This document shows positions 33,001 through 44,519 of a DNA stretch of 64,000 bases, one piece after another. How positions within the stretch are numbered: the first letter of the stretch is position 1; the number at the start of each line of letters is the position of its first letter. The stretch is from Nyssa sinensis (Eukaryota > Streptophyta > Magnoliopsida > Cornales > Nyssaceae), in the NCBI GenBank assembly GCA_008638375.1, contig CM018043.1:41052066-41116065 (forward strand). The letters run 5' to 3'. The notes below the pieces were generated by a model. The model did no database searches and was not told the origin of the DNA. It saw nothing but the letters and a program-made list of their open reading frames with translations. A program made the translations under genes and the position numbers.

Positions 33001-34233
33001 ATAATTCATTGGCCACCAAGGCAACTGTTCTCATTCGCTATCACAACATCTCTTTTCTTATGATTGGCTATCATAATCTTATTCATGGATTCATATTTCA
33101 CCGATACCAGTGTCGAAGATCTGTTTTTACTTGTTGAGCTCTCGTAGCTCATTCCACCCTACTTACTCCCATTTTAGGTGATGACGCTGCAAGACCCCAG
33201 TAGGAGTCTACGAGCGTAGGAGGACATTTTGAGGAACTGTACCAGTTATGTTTTAGTTCTCCCACGTATTCAGCACCCACGGGTGCTGGTTACGTTTGGT
33301 TCTTATTTTGTTTACTGTAGAGCCATATTATGTATTGATAAGACTTTCGCTGACATTGTGCACTGTAAAGACTTCCGCTAAATTACTGTTACTGAAAAGA
33401 CTTCCGCTGATCACTGTCGTTGCTAAGACTTCCGCTCTTATTGTTTTAAGATTTTAGTACTTTGCATATTAGTACTATGATACAGGAATGGAAAAAGTAG
33501 GGACGACCTTAGGGTCGGCCCCGCGACACGAGATCCGCATAGGGTGGGTTTCGGGTCGTGACATATATAACCTCAACACGTTGTTTAGTGCGAAACAAGA
33601 ACCTCGGTATAAGGAATACGCCACAAACGGTGGTGAAAATCCGTTTGATAAGTCATTGGTGAACGCCACGGGAAATCCTGATAAGTTCCGATAGTTCTTC
33701 AAAGAACCGTGGGGAAAACTCTCGCCATAAATTTTTTGAATAATTCATCAATCTGTCAAACACGGCTACAAGTTCTTTTTAAAACATCCTATGAAACCCT
33801 AGGGCCGAATAAGGCCTACATTAAATAAAAGACATGGGCTAAACATTTTTAGGCCTAAAACATCCTAAACTATCGACTAAAAATAATAAAAGAAATCCAC
33901 TAATTAAGTTAGAATTTCGCGCAGCCAAAAACGTCATCAGTGCAGGTACAGCAACTTCAAACCTAATTTCGACCTTGATGCAGCCTGCATCTCAGAAAAC
34001 TCAAAACAAAAAAAGTTGTAGAACTATTCCTTGGATTTCCAAATAATCTTGAATCATCTCAATCGGATCTCAGATGAGAGAGTTATACCCAGATTACAAA
34101 GCAACGTCGAAACTGTACAAAAATTACCCAATTAGCGTTTTGTGCACTTAACTTCTGAATTCTCGACCTTGTGATTGGCCCATCTGGAACTTGTAAAGGA
34201 TATTTAAGACTCGGTCCACCATGGTGCCCATCA
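30023..34233 (-). repeat. H LTR copy 3, split by solo LTR J
   Basis: The pieces 30023-30240 and 33569-34233 join at the TATAT of the CTCGATATATATAACC repeat unit and give about 883 bp. It starts TGATACGAACCCC and ends GGTGCCCATCA. Confidence 0.9.
30241..33563 (+). mobile_element. Solo LTR J, chromovirus type, 3.3 kb
   Basis: It runs TGTGATATCCCAACCC to GGTTTCGGGTCGTGACA with TATAT on both sides (30236-30240 and 33564-33568). No internal region or ORF is present. The edges and several interior phrases resemble solo LTR I. GT and AT microsatellites lie at 30690-30960. Confidence 0.88.
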
Positions 34234-34358
34234 TTCCCCCTCTCTTCAAAAGGATTCGTCCTCGAATCTTTAAGACTCAATTCGCCATGGTGCCCATCAT
34301 TCCCCCTCTCCTCAAAAAGATTCGACCACGAATCGTCACCTGCATCAAAGGAAGAAAG

Positions 34359-34393
<35 letters not shown>

Positions 34394-34575
34394 GTTCTGT
34401 GAACTGTTTTTTTTTTTTTTAATACTCTCCTTTTTCTTTTTTTGTACTCTTTTTGTTTTCTTTTTTTTGAACAACAACCCTTGAATGCCTTTTTTTTTTT
34501 TAGGGATAATAATCGAATGCAAGAATTAAGAAGGATAAATTACACCTGATTTGTAGTCTGAGCTCTGATACCAAA
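34234..34575 (-). other. H internal region 3 (342 bp)
   Basis: It holds the doubled purine tract, an (AT)n run, T-rich stretches, and the primer site at 34554-34573 next to LTR copy 4. No coding sequence is present beyond the Pol-tail relic. Confidence 0.88.
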
Positions 34576-35329
34576 TGATGCGAACCCCGCCAAGAAATAC
34601 GAGACCCGACAACGAATAAGAATCCAAGATTGTTCTACATCAGATCCGAATGGAAGACCTCGACCCGTTGTTTACGACAAACAAGAATCTCTGTATATAT
34701 GACATCAACCCATTGTTTAGTGCGAAACAAGAACCTCAGTATATATGACCTCAACCCGTTGTTTACGACAAACAAGAACCTCGATATATATAACCTCAAC
34801 CCGTCGTTTAGTGCGAAACAAGAACCTCGATATAAGGAAGACGCCGCAAAACGGTGGTGGAAATCCGTTTGATAAGTCGTTGGTGAACGCCACGGGATAT
34901 CCCGATAAGTTCAGAGAGTTCTTCAAAGAACCGTAGCGAAAACACTTTTAGGCCCAAAAAATCCTAAACTATCGACTAAAAATAATAAAAGAAATCCACT
35001 AATTAAGTTAGAATTTCGCGCAGCCAAAAACGTCATCAGTGCAGGTACAGAAACTTCAAACCTGATTTCGACCTTGATGCAGCCCTCATCTCAAAAAACT
35101 AAAAACATAAAAGTTGTAGAACTATTCCTTGGGTTTCCACAGAATCTTGAATCATCTCAATCAGAGCTGGGATGAGAGAGTTATACCTAGATTACGGAAC
35201 GACGTCGAAACCTACGAAAATCACCTAATTAGCGTTTTGTGCACTTAATTTCTTAGCTCTCGACCTTGTGATTGGCCCATCTGGAACTAGTAACGATCTT
35301 TAAGACTCGGTCCACCATGGTGCCCATCA
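34576..35329 (-). repeat. H LTR copy 4, internally deleted
   Basis: This copy is 754 bp instead of about 880. The segment from the CTCCAAAA...TTGCGGCTACAAGTTC region to GGGCTAAACA is missing at about 34946. Otherwise it matches the other copies. Confidence 0.88.
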
Positions 35330-35749
35330 TTCCCCCTCTTTTCAAAAGGATTCGTCCTTGAATCTTTAAAACTCGATTTGCCATAGTGCCCATCATTCCC
35401 CCTCTCCTCAAAAAGATTCGACCACGAATCGTCACCTGCATCAAAGGAAGAAAGATATATATATATATATATATATTATGTTTTGTGAACTCTTTTCTTT
35501 TTTTTTAATACTCTCCTTTTTTTTTTTTTTTTGTACTCTTTTTTGTTTTTTTTGTTTTTTTTGAACAGCAACACATGAATATGCCCTTTTTTTTTTTTAA
35601 TACTCTCCCCTTTTTTTTTGTACTCTTTTTTTTTTTTTGAACAGCAACCCATGAATAAGCCTTTTTTTTTTTTTCGGGGATAATAATCTAATGCAAGAAT
35701 TAAAAAGGATAAATTAGACATGATTTGTAGTCTGAGCTCTAATACCAAA
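35330..35749 (-). other. H internal region 4 (420 bp)
   Basis: It is like region 3 but with the T-rich GTACTC/GAACAGCAAC segment repeated, which explains the extra length. The primer site is at 35728-35747, with one change (TAATACCA for TGATACCA on the plus strand). Confidence 0.86.
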
Positions 35750-36631
35750 TGATGCGAACCCTGCCAAGAAATAACGAGACCCGACAACGAATAAGAATCC
35801 AAGATCGTTCTACAATCAGATCTGAATGGAAGACCTCAACCCGTTGTTTACGACAAACAAGAACCTTGGTATACATGACATCAACCCGTTGTTTAGTGCG
35901 AAACAAGAACCTCGGTATATATGACCTTAACCCTTTGTTTACGACAAACAAGAACCTCGATATATATAATCTCAGCCCGTTGTTTAGTGCGAAACAAGAA
36001 CCCCGGTATAAGGAAGACGCCACAAACGATTGTGGAAATCCGTTTGATAAGTTGTTGGGCAGCGCCACGGGATATCCCGACAAGTTCAGATAGTTCTTCA
36101 AAGAACCATAGAGAAAACACTCTCCAAAAATTTTCTGAATAATTCAACTGTCTGTCAAATGCGGCTACAAGTTCTTTTTAAAACATCCTATGCAACCCTA
36201 GGGCCGAATAAGGCCTACAATAAAATAAAAGACATGGGCTAAACATTTTTAGGCCCAAAACATCCTAAACTATCGACTAAAAATAATAAAAGAAATCCAC
36301 AAATTAAGTTAGAATTTCGCGCAGCCAAAAACGTCATCAGTGCAGGTACAACTACTTCAAACCTGATTTCGACCTTGATGCAGCCCGCATCTAGGAAAAC
36401 TCAAAACATAAAAGTTTTGAACTATTCCTTGGCTTTCTATAAAATCTTGAATCATCTCAAGCGGAGCTCGGATGAGAGAGTTATACCCAGATTATGAAGC
36501 GACGTTGAAACTGTACGAAAATCACCCAATTAGCGTTTTGTGCACTTAACTTCTTAGCTCTCAACCTTTTGATTGGCCCATTTGAAACTTGTAAAGGATC
36601 TTTAAGACTCGGTCCACCATGGTGCCCATCA
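35750..36631 (-). repeat. H LTR copy 5
   Basis: This 882-bp copy begins TGATGCGAACCCTGCC and ends GGTGCCCATCA against LINE C sequence. It closes the array, and ATGTC follows as target duplication. Confidence 0.9.
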
Positions 36632-36999
36632 ATGTCATCCTAAGCAACTTTAGATCCGGTGAAGATGAGATGGCTGCCACTCCAAAGAAAAGATCTCGTA
36701 GCTTGCTCAACTTGATTAATCACTTTTTTAGGGAGAAAGAAATGGGAAGACCAGAAAACCTGGATGCTAAAAAGCAAAGATTTGATAAGCTGGAGACGAC
36801 CTGCATAAGATAGAGATTTAGTCGACCAATGAGTAATTTTTCCAATGATGCAGTCAACCAGAGCTTTGCAGTCTTGGGCTTTAAGCTTAGTAGAGATCAA
36901 AGGAACACCAAGATAATGGATAGGAAGGGATCCTTCAGGGAAGCCAATGTGATCAATGATATGATGCTTGGTATTGTTATCCATGCCAGATAGGAAAAT
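36632..36999 (-). pseudogene. LINE C ORF2, upstream part
   Basis: Minus translation gives IFLSGMDNNTK, GFPEGSLPIHYLGVPLISTK, SLSYAGRLQLIKS and FLWSGSHLIFTGSKVA, the segment just before the piece at 23299. The 5' truncation point of LINE C is at about 36999, just after the FADD region. The frame is open through this piece apart from the split. Confidence 0.88.
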
Positions 37000-37568
37000 C
37001 ACTCTTCTTTCTTTTTTTCTTTTCCTTGATTCAACGCTCCGGGCCCCACTGCACCCTTGATATTGATTCGTACCGTGCCTCACGTCATTTAGCGCCTGGA
37101 CCGCACCAACCCAAGCCGCGCCTCAACGTCCTTTCTTTCTTTTCTTTTCTTTTTTTTTTCTCCTTTTTCTTGCTTTTCCTTACCCTGGCCCTGGTTCAGC
37201 GTGTCTCTTTCCATTTGCCCCAGCCCACCTTTTGACTTTTCTTCACTTGGTTTTTTTTTCTTTTCTTTTGCTCTTGCCATCCTACTCCTCAAGCGTTGTT
37301 GCTTTCTTCTTCTTTTTTTTCTTTTTTTCTTTTGGTTTGTCAGTGCTACACGCTTTTTCTCTTTTTTAATTCTTTTTCTTGCACCCTGTAACCCAACAAA
37401 TAATGCAATATTTAAAATTTAAAATCTTATAAACTAATGCTCAAATATGTCTCACTATAAGTATAAATTAAATTAAACAATATAAATTATATCTCAACAT
37501 TTCTATTCACATTTTAGCATTTTAATCTAATAATAGGATATTCAGAGTGCACTTTCGCGCACTCATCA
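37000..37568 (-). repeat. 3' LTR of element G, proximal segment
   Basis: It matches 63240-63774, including GCTCCGGGCCCCACTGCACC and the final GAGTGCACTTTCGCGCACTCATCA. In minus sense it is the start of the 3' LTR. It is very pyrimidine-rich on the plus strand. Confidence 0.92.
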
Positions 37569-37581
37569 CACCCCCCAACTT
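37569..37581 (-). other. Polypurine tract of element G
   Basis: In minus sense AGTTGGGGGGTG abuts TGATGAGTGCGCG, the LTR start. It has the expected position and composition. Confidence 0.85.
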
Positions 37582-38522
37582 GCTCATTACTAGTTCTTAG
37601 CAATTTCCATGCAAAAATGGCAAAAGAGACTAAAGAAGATCACACACAGAAGGCATCTAATCACACTTTTCAGATTTGCATATCAAACCAAGTTCAAGAA
37701 TTCGATAACCCTATAACAATCAATCCACTTATAGCAATTCGCAGAGTGTGTGTGTGTGCTCCAAACCGTATCCATCTAACCACCAACCATGACACATGCA
37801 ACATCAAGAACATCTCAAGCAAAAGGTTCAACTCCATATCTCACGGGTATAAAAGTGTTTCATGTAGGGGTTCTCTCTATGGAGTGGACAAGGGGTGTAC
37901 ACGCTCAATGAAGAATTAGGCAATTATGTACAAGCAACAAGCAAACATTGATCTTATGATAGGCGCACTAACAAATGAGACTTCCACCACTCTTTCCACA
38001 GGCTTCCTTAGGATCAGAACGATCAACATAAAAAGGGTTGTAACGTGGCTCGGGTTAGGGGCTATATGAAGAAAAAGATAAAAAGGATTCAAAAACTTCC
38101 AAGTACATAATAAGAGAATTTCATTAAGAATCATAGCAAACCACACTTCTCACTTGATGTACTCTTCAACTTTTCAGATCACTGAATAACAATACTTCTC
38201 CTTCTTTTTCCTGTTCTCTCTCTCTCTTTTTTTTTTTTTTTTTGAGAATGATGCTCATTGACTTTGATGCTCTCTCAATTGAACACTTTGCACTTGTACT
38301 CTTTCTTTTTTCTTTTCTTTTTTTATTTTTTTTTTCAATGCAACACAACAGAAAAGTAATGCAAATTCCACACTTAGTACACACTTGGAAGCAAAAAGGG
38401 TAGGAAAATCAATGTATAGGCTATACTCCAATTTAGAGCGGTATGGATGTGGGCACATGAAAAGAAAACTATATGTGTTTATTGGCTCAAAGTTGGCTAC
38501 TAAGGGTCTATGATGAGAAGGG
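37582..38522 (-). other. 3' non-coding region of element G, distal part
   Basis: No supported gene is present. It has T-rich runs at 38225-38245 and 38300-38335 and otherwise unremarkable sequence. Bases 38518-38522 (AAGGG) are one copy of the target duplication of element B; the region continues at 54066. Confidence 0.75.
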
Positions 38523-39735
38523 TGATAACTGGTTAAAAAGTGCATATTTATTTTGTTAACCCTAGATATTCTTGCACTTTTATTATTTTAATTTCTCCAA
38601 TCTATATGCATTTGCTAGTTAATTCTTGTTTTGTCTTTTTGCAAAGAAAGCTCGTCAAAGTTGATGATTTAGTGGTAGATTTGGAGCAAAAGGAAAATAT
38701 TGGGCTTTGAAGTGCTAAAAGAAGTGGAAAACAAGTGATTTTGGGTTAGAAGAGAGGCTTGATCCATATATAGGTGGACCAGGGCCCATTTTAGCATTAT
38801 AGGCTCTATTTTGGAACACTTTAGACTCCCTTTTTGGGCCCCTAATGTTTAATGACGGGATTTTACTTTATTTTCCTGATTTTCTTATTTTGTGGGGGTA
38901 ATTTTGGAAAAAGGGGGATAATATTGGGAGCTAGGGTTTTGGAAAAGGGGAGGCCGTTTTGGGGGATCTAGACAAGGAGAAGAAGGAAGGAGACAACTCA
39001 AAAGAAGGAGATGAAGAACTCCATGCCTATGGTGGTCTCCTCTTCCACTATCATGGGTTAAGTCTCTCTCATTCCTAGGGTTTAGATGAAACCCTAGTCA
39101 AGTAATATTGCTACTTTGATTTTTTTTTTGGGTTAATTAGTTTTGGATGTTGATTGTATAACGTTAGGATTTTATTAAGGCAATGATCGTACTATTCAGT
39201 TTCATATAATCAATTTCTGTGATTTTGTTTATGTGGTTATACAATAGTAATATGTGTACATACATCAAAATCGTAGGACGAGTCATAACTCAGGAAAACA
39301 AATTGTGACTATGACCTTAGAATTACCGTAGACAATTTGTGTTGACCAAAGATGATTCGTGCTCAGGGTTTTGGTGTGTGATTTTCTTGATGATTGTATT
39401 GAGGCTTGTAGCCAAAATACATCTTTTACATCCAAATTTAATGGCCCAAGAATTAATACAATTGAAGCTAGTTACAAGATTAGTGGTGGATTCAACACCC
39501 TAGGAATCCTCTTTTTATTCGATTCATTGTTAATTCAGTTCAATATTTACTTTAATTATAATTCTCATTTAATTTTAGAAAGAAAATCAACAACAATCAA
39601 TCTTTGTTAATTTGAATTGAATTTAATCTCAACTTTGGTTTTTAAACAATTAACAGTCTCTGTAGGTTCGACCCTTACTTCTCTACTATACTAGTAGTTT
39701 AGTTTGGTAATTTGATTGATTTCCACGATAGATCA
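38523..39735 (+). repeat. 5' LTR of element B
   Basis: This 1213-bp LTR starts TGATAACTGG and ends CACGATAGATCA. It matches 46431-46576 plus 52985-54065. Confidence 0.94.
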
Positions 39736-39740
39736 ATTTT

Positions 39741-39758
39741 TGGCACCGTTGCCGGGGA
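39741..39758 (+). other. Primer binding site of element B
   Basis: TGGCACCGTTGCCGGGGA lies five bases after the LTR. It has one mismatch to the TGGCGCCGTTGCCGGGGA site commonly used by Athila-type elements. Confidence 0.88.
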
Positions 39759-40008
39759 CTGTTGAATTGTTAAAAAATTTAGTAATTGATTTTTATTTTT
39801 ATTTTTTATTTTCTGCTATTATTCTTTTTCTTTGTCTTTGGTGTGCAGCAATTATAAAATGCTAAAGAGAAGCAATGTCGATTGGAGCAAACGCGGGTTG
39901 GTAAAAAAATTCATAAAAGAAGAACAATTCTACCTTCGTTGCAGCCGATCACGGTGAAATCTTTCCCTTCTCTTTGCATTTTATTTTTGCTACAGTTGGT
40001 ATATTTGA

Positions 40009-40640
40009 TTGGATAGGTTTATTTGTTTTATGTTTGGTCGCCGTTCGTGTAACCTAGACTTAGAGAAATTAGACCTTGAGCTAGAAAAAACCTTAAGGGC
40101 TTTTCGTAGTTTGTCCATTAAGTCTGAGGTTTTAGGAAATCCTATTTCTATAGACATGGCTGATAATGGTGGACAACAACAACCACAGCCTCTTAAGGCT
40201 CATTTTGTTCCTACAACATATACCAACCCTTCATGTATTCAAATGCCTACTGTAACTGGGCATTATGAAATTAGACCCCAAACCATTCAGATGTTACCAT
40301 CTTTTTATGGGAAATCAAATGAGGACCTATACCAACATCTGAATGAATTTTTAGAGCTTTGCACCACTTTCAATGTGCAAAATCTGAGTGAGAATTCTCT
40401 TAAGTTAAGGTTGTTCCCTTTTTCATTGAAAGATAGAGCCAAACAATGGCTCGGTTCTTTGCCTACAAATTCCATAACAACTTGGACTCAACTCCAACAA
40501 GAGTTTTTAAAAAAATACTTTCCTATAGGCAAAACCAATGATATGTGAAGAGCCGTCACAAATTTTACTCAACTCGATGGCGAGTCTTTTCATGAAGCTT
40601 GGGAGAGATTTTTGGACCTTCATAGGAAGTGTCCCCCATC
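40009..40640 (+). pseudogene. Gag of element B, truncated
   Basis: The frame opens at 40009; a Met at 40156 (MADNGGQQQP) is another possible start. The Athila-type Gag core is clear: PQTIQMLPSFYGKSNEDLYQHLNEF, LRLFPFSLKDRAKQWL, FLKKYFP. A TGA at 40546-40548 stands where an Arg codon is expected (CGA to TGA). The frame then continues with [25 protein letters not shown] to about 40640, where it is joined to integrase sequence. The zinc knuckle, protease and RT are deleted. Confidence 0.88.
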
Positions 40641-42065
40641 ATGATATCATGTGTTGTAGCCGACCACCTGTCCCGCATTCTTGTTGAGCACACGAGTGAC
40701 ACTCAACCTTTGCATGACTCGTTTCCTGACGAGCAACTATTTTCTGTGTCATTAGTGGAACCTCCTTGGTTTGCTCATATTGTGAACTATCCTGCAATCG
40801 GTCAAATTCCTTCCCAATGGTCCAAACAGGACAAAGATCGATTTTTCTCGCAAGTTAAGTTTTTCTATTGGGAGGATCCTGTGCTCTTTAAGTATTGCTC
40901 TGACCAAGTTATCCGCCGTTGTGTTCCAGAGAGTGAGTTTCATAGCATTCTTACTTTTTGTCATTCTTCAGCTTGTGGTGGCCATTTTAGTGGTCGCAAG
41001 ACGGCGGTGAAAGTCTTGCAGAGTGGGTTCTATTGGCCCACTCTATTCAAGGACGCACACAAATGTTGCAAGACTTGCATTTGGTGTCAGCAAATGGGGA
41101 CAATGTCTCGCAGAGATATGATGCCTCTTACCCCAATCTTAGTTGTTGAGATATTTGATGTATGGGGTATTGATTTCATGGGACCGTTTCCACCGTCATT
41201 TGGCTTTGAGTATCTTTTGGTAGCGGTGGATTACGTGTCCAAGTGGATTGAGGCTATGGCAACTAGAACCAATGACCACAAAGTGGTGGTCAAACTCATT
41301 CAAGGGAATGTATTTTCTCGATTTGGTATGCCACGGGCGATTATTAGTGATGGAAGGTCTCATTTTTGTAATAGACCCTTTGCAATCTTGCTTCAAAAAT
41401 GTTCCATCACTCATAAAGTCGCCACACCTTACCATCCCCAGACTAGTGGGCAAGTTGAAGTGTCGAATAGGGAGGTCAAGTCAATTCTAGAGAAAACGGT
41501 ACGGCCTGATCGAAAAGATTGGTCTTTGCGTTTAAATGATGCGTTGTGGACATATCGTACTACTTACACGATCCCTATTGGCATGTCTCCTTACCGATTG
41601 ATTTTCGGTAAAGCTTGCCATCTCCCGGTAGAGCTAGAGCATAAGGCCATGTAGGCCATTAAGAAATTCAACTTTGATATGCTTGTTGCCGGCTCTAATC
41701 GAATGCTCCAACTCAATGAGTTAGAGGAGCTTAGGAATGATGCGTATGAGAGTTCCCGCACTTACAAGGCTTGGACTAAGGCATTCCATGATTCTCACAT
41801 TAATCGTAAGTCCTTTGAGCCTGGTCAGAAGGTGTGGTTGTTTAACTCTAAGTTACGGTTGTTTCCTAGGAAGTTGCGGTCTAGATGGGATGGTCCATAT
41901 GAGGTTGTTCAATCTTGGTCTCATGGTGCGGTAGAAATTCATAACCCTCGGAGTGGCCAAACTTTTAAAGTTAATGGCCAAAGGTTGAAGTTGTTTATTG
42001 AGGGTGTGGAGGAAGGGAGTTTGATTGAGGAGATTGGTCTTGAAGACCCTGTTTATATTGATTGA
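40641..42065 (+). pseudogene. RNase H-integrase linker and integrase of element B
   Basis: It begins at VVADHLSRI, the junction after RNase H. The HHCC domain is [16 protein letters not shown]...[10 protein letters not shown]. The core has the first Asp in [14 protein letters not shown], the second in [10 protein letters not shown] (one Gly changed to Arg) and Glu in [12 protein letters not shown] at 41652-41654 replaces the expected Trp before AIKKFNFD. The frame is open again to VYID-stop at 42065 with the C-terminal KLRSRWDGPYEV block. No chromodomain is present. The TGG to TAG change is the only clear lesion. Confidence 0.9.
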
Positions 42066-43135
42066 TGTTTTTCTCCTCTTGCTGTGTCTGGCTGAAGACA
42101 TTAAACTTAGCTCTTCTTTTGGGAGGAAACCCAATTTTATTTTATTTTATTTTATTTTTGTTTTTTGTTGTTTCTAATTGAGTTTTCTTTTTATTGTTTT
42201 GTGTGTTTAGTATTTATTTTATTCTTATTGCTTTTTTTTTTTTAAAAAAAGGGGGTCTTTCTTTAGTCATTTTTGTTTTCTGGACAGAAAAGCTTGAGCA
42301 TTTTCTCATGTTTTTTTTTTTTTTTCCAAATGTTTTTGGTCCAGAAAGCTCGAGCTCTTTTTCTTCCCTCAAAGTTCTTAAGGTTCTGTCCCAAAAAGCT
42401 TGAGCACTTTTAATTGACTCAAAAAAAAATATCAATTTTGCAAAAATTCAAAATTCAAAATTCAAAATTCAAAATTCAAAAAAAAAAAACAAAAACCCTC
42501 GTCTCTCTCGGCATGACAGCCCCTAACTAGCACCGCAGCACCTCCTCCCCCATCAGATCCGTCGTCCACCGCCGCACCAACATCTCCCATCATCCCCCAT
42601 CAGATTCGCCGACTCCACCTCAACCATCATTATTGCCCGTCAACTTCATCTCCATAGCCACCGCGAAGCGCCGCCACACCCTTCATCTCCATAGCCAACA
42701 CCGCCGCACCAGTCAGCACCACAGCCCGTCGCTGCGCCCACCACCACACCCATCATCTTCCATCGTCGCCGCTAACCCGAACCCCTAACTCCGTCTCCAC
42801 CCCCGACGCACCACACCACCATCACAACCTCCGGCCGTCCTCATCACCACCGCTGACCATCATCTTCCTAATCAACAGAACCCTAGCCGCACCATCACCA
42901 CAGCCCCTAACCCCGTCCCTTCCCTCCACCCCAGCCGAACCCCTAACAGAACCCCTTCCCTGACCGAACCATCATCTCCTCCTGCTGCACCCGACCCCAC
43001 CCCCATCAGATCCGCCGCACCATCATCCTCCATTACCACCGCCGCACCTCTATCTTCCATCACCACCGCCCGTCACTGCCATCACCACTACCTCCACCGA
43101 CCGCACACCCATCATCTCTTCCAGCCATCACCTCC
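42066..43135 (+). other. Non-coding and C-rich segment between integrase and kinase fragment
   Basis: Positions 42066-42430 are T-rich 3' region. Positions 42440-42480 hold five to six tandem AAAATTC units. Positions 42500-43135 are strongly C-rich (CCACC, CATCACCACC, CCCCTAACC). They could be part of the captured host locus, such as an untranslated or Pro-rich coding segment, but no frame is convincing. Confidence 0.6.
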
Positions 43136-44519
43136 ATGACCATCCACAACTCCGACCGCATCACCCGCCGCATTAAAGGATCTCATAAATGCTCCGTGGT
43201 AGATGGTGGAATCCATAGTGACCTTGCTGCATTTTATACTCATCTAGCTACTCGACAGCTGCAGACCATAAAAAGTCTGGACCTTGAATATATTAAAGAA
43301 CTTGGCTCAAGTACATACGGAACTGTTTTATATGGAAAATGGAAGGGTTCTGATGTTGCCATTAAAAGGATAAAGCCCAGCTGCTTCATTGAAGGTGCAC
43401 AGGAGGAGGATCGTTTGGTTATTTTCTTTCCCAGTCATATTATTAGGGAAATTTCTGTTTCATTTTATTAACTTCTGTAGAAAAATTGACTTTCGTGTTT
43501 GGACATTTGGACTGTCCAACATACATACTTGGGAAACGAAAAAGAAAAGACATTTGGATCAACTTAAAGTTCATTAGTCATTGGAATTTTAAGTGAATAT
43601 TGGTAGATCAGAGAGTTCTTTATTCTTCATTATATCACGAGGACGATTCTGCAAAATCTTTGCGGTGTTTGACAATTGACCCTTTGTCTCTTGGACACAT
43701 TTTAGGATCAAACACCCACTTTACAGTTCATTTTGTTCCAGGTCACTGACTCAGACACCTGTCCTGTTGGACTTGGTACTCGTTGATCTCACAATTGATG
43801 AATGTATTCCTTTCATGATTCCTTACTTTTGTGCAGGTTGACTTCTGGAAGGAAGCTCACATACTAGGTCAGCTTCACCATCCTAATATTGTGGCATTCT
43901 ATGGCGTAGTTACAGATGGCCCTGTAACAAATTTGGCAATAGTTAGAGAGTACATGGTGAATGGCTCCCTTAAGCAATTTTTACGGAAGAAAGATAGAAC
44001 GATTGATCGTCGGAAAAGGTTGATTATAGCCATGGCTGCAGCCTTTGGTATGGAATATCTGCACGAGAAGAATATTGTCCATTTTGACTTGAAGTCTCAT
44101 AACTTGCTGGTGAATATGAGGGACCCTCAACGACCAGTGTGCTAGATTGGTGATTTATGCTTATCAAAAATTAAGCAGAGGACACTAATCTCTGGTGGCA
44201 TATGAGGAACTATACCATGGATGGCTCCAGAACTCTTGAACAATAAGAATAACATGGTAACAGAAAAGGTTGATGTGTACTCATTTGGAATAGTCATGTG
44301 GGAACTCTTGACTGGGGAGGAACCTTATGCGAGTTTGCGATCAGAGGAAATAATAGCTGGCATAATCAATGGCGATTTGCAACCTGAAATCCCAAGCTGG
44401 TGTGATCCTGCATGGAGATCATTGATGGAGAGATGTTGGTTGGCTGATCCAGACTATTCTTAGAAATTGCAAAGGAACTGCGTGATACGTCGATAGCCAT
44501 GAACATCAATTTGTTATTG
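43136..44519 (+). pseudogene. Captured Raf-like MAPKKK kinase gene fragment with a retained intron
   Basis: The kinase domain resembles plant Raf-like (PB1-containing) kinases. The Gly loop is [15 protein letters not shown], the Lys is in [11 protein letters not shown], and then come [28 protein letters not shown] and WMAPELL. Exon 1 ends at 43417 and exon 2 starts at 43837. The 419-bp segment between has GT (43418) and a TTTTGTGCAG acceptor, and joining gives [12 protein letters not shown] in phase 0. Stops are TAG 44143-44145 (expected Lys), TGA 44203-44205 (expected Arg) and TAG 44461-44463. The DLG motif reads DLC. The end EIAKELRDTSIAMNIN reaches about 44519. No PB1 domain is present. 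It lies inside element B, so it was captured at DNA level or from unspliced RNA. Confidence 0.9.

Larger units (their letters stand above)
23300..36631 (-). mobile_element. Element H: array of five LTRs with four mini internal regions
   Basis: Five copies of an LTR (TGATGCGAACC...GGTGCCCATCA, plus sense) alternate with four internal segments, each with an iMet-type primer site next to one LTR and a purine tract next to the other. The whole array is flanked once by ATGTT (23295-23299) and ATGTC (36632-36636) inside LINE C, whose consensus supports ATGTC. Without later insertions it is about 5.6 kb. The internal regions (190-420 bp) carry no gag or pol except a short relic of the Pol tail of the F family. 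This is a non-autonomous derivative multiplied by LTR-LTR recombination or inserted as a concatemer. Confidence 0.9.
22033..37006 (-). mobile_element. LINE C: 5'-truncated LINE inserted in the 3' LTR of G
   Basis: It has a poly(T) on the plus strand at about 22040 (the A tail), then a 3' UTR with the GAGGG hairpin, then the ORF2 C-terminus read on the minus strand. CACTCTT occurs at both edges (22033-22039 and 37000-37006), and the host LTR resumes after the second copy. The LINE body starts (5' end) at about 36999 inside ORF2, so it is truncated. It was itself interrupted by array H at 23300-36631. Confidence 0.85.

Noticed and set aside
23299..36101. Many frames containing NLDIYNLNPLF-like or RFLFRTKQR-like repeats
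   Set aside because: These are translations of the ~50-bp repeats inside the H LTRs, not genes.
37026..37422. Phe/Leu/Ser-rich frames near the 3' LTR of G, also at 63285-63575
   Set aside because: The same frame occurs in both LTR copies because the LTR is pyrimidine-rich. There is no evidence of a protein.
42872..43066. Gly/Val/Asp-rich minus-strand frame
   Set aside because: It arises from CCACC/CATCACC-type low complexity, and no recognisable protein is seen.
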